Origin: Paraburkholderia sp. BCC1884
GTDB lineage: Bacteria > Pseudomonadota > Gammaproteobacteria > Burkholderiales > Burkholderiaceae
Length of the DNA stretch: 64,000 nucleotides
Assembly: GCF_900996225.1 (NCBI RefSeq)
Contig: NZ_CAAJGL010000134.1
Location: forward strand, 186,001 to 250,000
Direction: 5' to 3'
The notes under the pieces were generated by a model that was not told where the DNA came from, made no database searches, and was given only the letters and a program-made list of their open reading frames with translations. Below are positions 62,162 through 64,000 of the stretch, piece after piece; position 1 is the stretch's first letter, and each line of letters begins with the position of its first letter. Both the position numbers and the translations under genes were made by a program.

Positions 62162-63158
62162 GGACTGTCTCCACAACTAATGCAATGAGGCGATGATCGA
62201 GCGCGGCTTCAACGGGGACGACCCAGATGCGCGCATCGTGCCAGGCCCCCAATTTTACCGCATCCTTTTCCGTTATCAGGATGGCGTCGGCATCCGCATC
62301 GGTGAAAGGATTGCGCTCGAATGCGTAGTGATCCGGCAGCGCGCGCGTGGCAGGCGTGATGCCGGCGGCGCGCAGCGTGGCGAAAAAGCGCTCGGGTGCG
62401 CCAATGCCGGCGGCGGCCAGCACGCGTTCGCCACTGAATTGCGCGAGCGGGCGGCGCAGCGCCGGATTGTCCAGGTGCCAGGCATCGGCGGGTGCGAGTT
62501 GCAGCGCGAACGTGTTCGGCCATGCGGGCAAGCTGCGCGCGTACGGATCGTTGACCAGCGTCGCATCGCGACGGCGCGACAGAGGTTCGCGCAGCGGACC
62601 GGCCGGCAGCAGAAAACCGTTGCCGCCCAGACGATGATCGAACACGACCAGTTCCGCGTCGCGCTCGAGGCGGTAATGCTGCAAGCCGTCGTCGCTCACG
62701 ATCACGTCGACTTCGGGGTGCGCTGCGCACAGCGCCTGCGCGGCAGCCACGCGGTCGGGACAGACCCACACCGGCGCGCCGGTGCGGCGTGCGATCAGCA
62801 AGGGCTCGTCGCCGCCGACACTCGCAGCCGACCCGGCCGTGACCAGCGTCGGCGTCTTCACGCGCGCACCGTAGCCACGCGACACCACGCCTGGCGTGAA
62901 ACCCGCGACGCGCAAGGCTTCGACCAGCGCGATTACGGTCGGCGTCTTGCCGGTGCCGCCGACGGTGACGTTGCCGACCACCACCACCGGCACGCCAATG
63001 CGCACCGACTTCAACCAGCCGAACGAGAAAGCGGCGCGGCGCGCGGCGGCGATCGCGCCGAACACGCAGGCGAAAGGCGTCAGCGCCCACGCGAGCGGGC
63101 CGCGCTGCTGCCATTCGCGGGTGAGGCGTGCTTCGAGACGGTTGTTGAGGTCGCTCAT
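62142..63158 (-). CDS. lpxK: Tetraacyldisaccharide 4'-kinase
   Basis: A 338-residue membrane-associated kinase that adds the 4'-phosphate of lipid A. The P-loop is VVGNVTVGGTGKTPTVIALVE, with VVSRGYGAR, GDEPLLIARRTGAPV and VSDDGLQHYRLERD. The C-terminal part has LITEKDAVK. It heads the lpxK-Trm112-kdsB group; exbB and exbD genes, which I recall preceding lpxK in related genomes, are not seen here. Confidence 0.95.
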   Translation of the reverse strand: MSDLNNRLEARLTREWQQRGPLAWALTPFACVFGAIAAARRAAFSFGWLKSVRIGVPVVVVGNVTVGGTGKTPTVIALVEALRVAGFTPGVVSRGYGARVKTPTLVTAGSAASVGGDEPLLIARRTGAPVWVCPDRVAAAQALCAAHPEVDVIVSDDGLQHYRLERDAELVVFDHRLGGNGFLLPAGPLREPLSRRRDATLVNDPYARSLPAWPNTFALQLAPADAWHLDNPALRRPLAQFSGERVLAAAGIGAPERFFATLRAAGITPATRALPDHYAFERNPFTDADADAILITEKDAVKLGAWHDARIWVVPVEAALDHRLIALVVETVRGRSPA

Positions 63159-63780
63159 GGGCGAATCGCCTGGACGAGCGGCGCGCCGTTCGTCGCAAGG
63201 GGCCGGGACGGCGGCGTGAAGGCGCTAGGCGCAATACGCGGGGCAAGCATCAACGCGGTTCTCCGGACAAGTCGAAAAAGAGGCGAAACGTGACGCAACG
63301 GCAGGGACAGCGGCGCAAGCGCAAGCAGCGACCATGTGCGTCGGCGGCGTCGAACCGGTTCGCGCAGTGTGCCGCAATGGCGGCTTCTGCGGGGTGCCGG
63401 CATGCCGTCGAACCCGCCACTCTAGCGCGCGGGCGTCCCGCCGGGCAAGTCGTCGTGCGGCCGCCCCGAGCGCCGATCTCTCCTTGCGCGAGCTCCGCAG
63501 CCTGTGGATAACTTTGTGGAGAACCTGCCATCCAATCGCCGGAGAAGGCCGTTCGGAGCGCCCGGTATCGGCAATCATTCTCTTTAACGAGATGTAAAGT
63601 CTATATAAATCAATGAGATGCTTCGAATTCATGCGGCTCGCCGAGCGGTCTGGCGGGAATCGTCTGGCGCCTCCCGCCATGTGGACACTTTTAACAATTG
63701 GGCGCGCCAGGAGCCGTCGCGCTGGACGCGGATGGCCGCACGGTCTATCGTCTGTCCGGCCAGTCACAGATATTCCTCGC
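63159..63780. other. Divergent region between lpxK and xseA
   Basis: A 622-base region with no supported gene. It contains a perfect DnaA-box 9-mer in reverse orientation (TGTGGATAA, 63503-63511), a near match at 63515-63523, and an AT-rich patch at about 63571-63620 that may hold the xseA promoter. Confidence 0.5.
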
Positions 63781-64000
63781 ATGAATCCCGAAAGCCCGTT
63801 TTCTTCGTCCGCCGCGCCCGGCGGTGAGGTCGTCGTTCCCGTGTCCGCGCTCAATCGTGCGATCGGCACGATGCTCGAACGCTCGTTTCCGCTCGTCTGG
63901 GTCGCCGGCGAAGTGTCGAACTTCACGCGCGCCGCGAGCGGCCACTGGTACTTCTCGATCAAGGACGCCCAGGCGCAAATGCGCTGCGTGATGTTCCGTG
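63781..64000 (+). CDS. xseA: Exodeoxyribonuclease VII large subunit, N-terminal part
   Basis: The first 73 codons; the gene runs past the window end. After a short Ser/Pro leader it has VPVSALNRAIGTMLERSFPLVWVAGEVSNF and ASGHWYFSIKDAQAQMRCVMF, the OB-fold of XseA. The enzyme degrades single-stranded DNA with the small subunit XseB. Confidence 0.94.
   Translation, partial: MNPESPFSSSAAPGGEVVVPVSALNRAIGTMLERSFPLVWVAGEVSNFTRAASGHWYFSIKDAQAQMRCVMFR

Noticed and set aside
63503..63523. DnaA boxes as a replication origin
   Set aside because: Only one perfect box and one near match, with no dnaA, dnaN, repA or parAB genes close by; an origin would normally show a larger cluster.
1..64000. tRNA or rRNA genes
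   Set aside because: I looked for T-loop-like sequences with CCA-type ends and saw none convincing. A covariance-model scan could still find one I missed.

Overview
The window looks like chromosomal DNA of a Burkholderiales bacterium, most likely Burkholderia or Paraburkholderia. The grounds are very high GC at third codon positions, gene neighbourhoods familiar from that order (plsY, yajQ, murB, argG, argF, DUF3579 gene, rpsT, murJ; also adk, kdsB, Trm112-like gene, lpxK), a kynBUA operon divergent from an Lrp/AsnC regulator, and an AcrB-type pump close to BpeB. This is family recognition by eye; no search was run. I saw no tRNA, rRNA, CRISPR array, insertion sequence or integrase. The only tyrosine recombinase is the housekeeping XerD type.

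Layout. 1-4.9 kb: end of an RND efflux operon (adaptor tail, pump, outer-membrane channel, terminator). 5-10.5 kb: xanthine/uracil-type permease, an FGGY kinase, and the glutathione-dependent formaldehyde detoxification pair (dehydrogenase, then S-formylglutathione hydrolase). 10.6-13.9 kb: zinc- or manganese-type ABC importer operon led by a Fur/Zur-type regulator; its ATPase has a His-rich tail. 14.1-26.0 kb: a polyol catabolism locus. Its plus-strand operon holds a sorbitol dehydrogenase, an ABC importer and a HAD phosphatase. Its minus-strand operon holds D-arabinitol dehydrogenase, xylulokinase and a SorC-type regulator. An AraC regulator is divergent from the second operon. Together these would import hexitols and pentitols and feed fructose and D-xylulose 5-phosphate into central metabolism.

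26.0-30.1 kb is the least ordinary part: an orphan LuxR-type response regulator with Glu at the phospho-acceptor position, a secreted chitin-type AA10 lytic polysaccharide monooxygenase, and a 742-residue effector- or toxin-like protein of unknown function. 30.1-33.7 kb: kynurenine pathway (tryptophan to anthranilate) with its regulator. 33.7-42.4 kb: mixed redox, repair and membrane genes (flavin reductase, msrA, DUF72, cfa, pdxH, tcdA, thioredoxin-TPR protein, pirin, EamA exporter). 42.5-47.4 kb: amiC and tsaE, nearly abutting the divergent queG, then ogt and xerD. 47.4-64 kb: an orphan acyl-CoA ligase, then largely essential functions: phospholipid and peptidoglycan synthesis, arginine synthesis, ribosomal protein S20, lipid II flippase, adenylate kinase, KDO activation, lipid A kinase, and the start of exonuclease VII.

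Start codons were chosen from ribosome-binding sites and family alignments recalled from memory; several lie well inside the longest open frame, and four are GTG or TTG.
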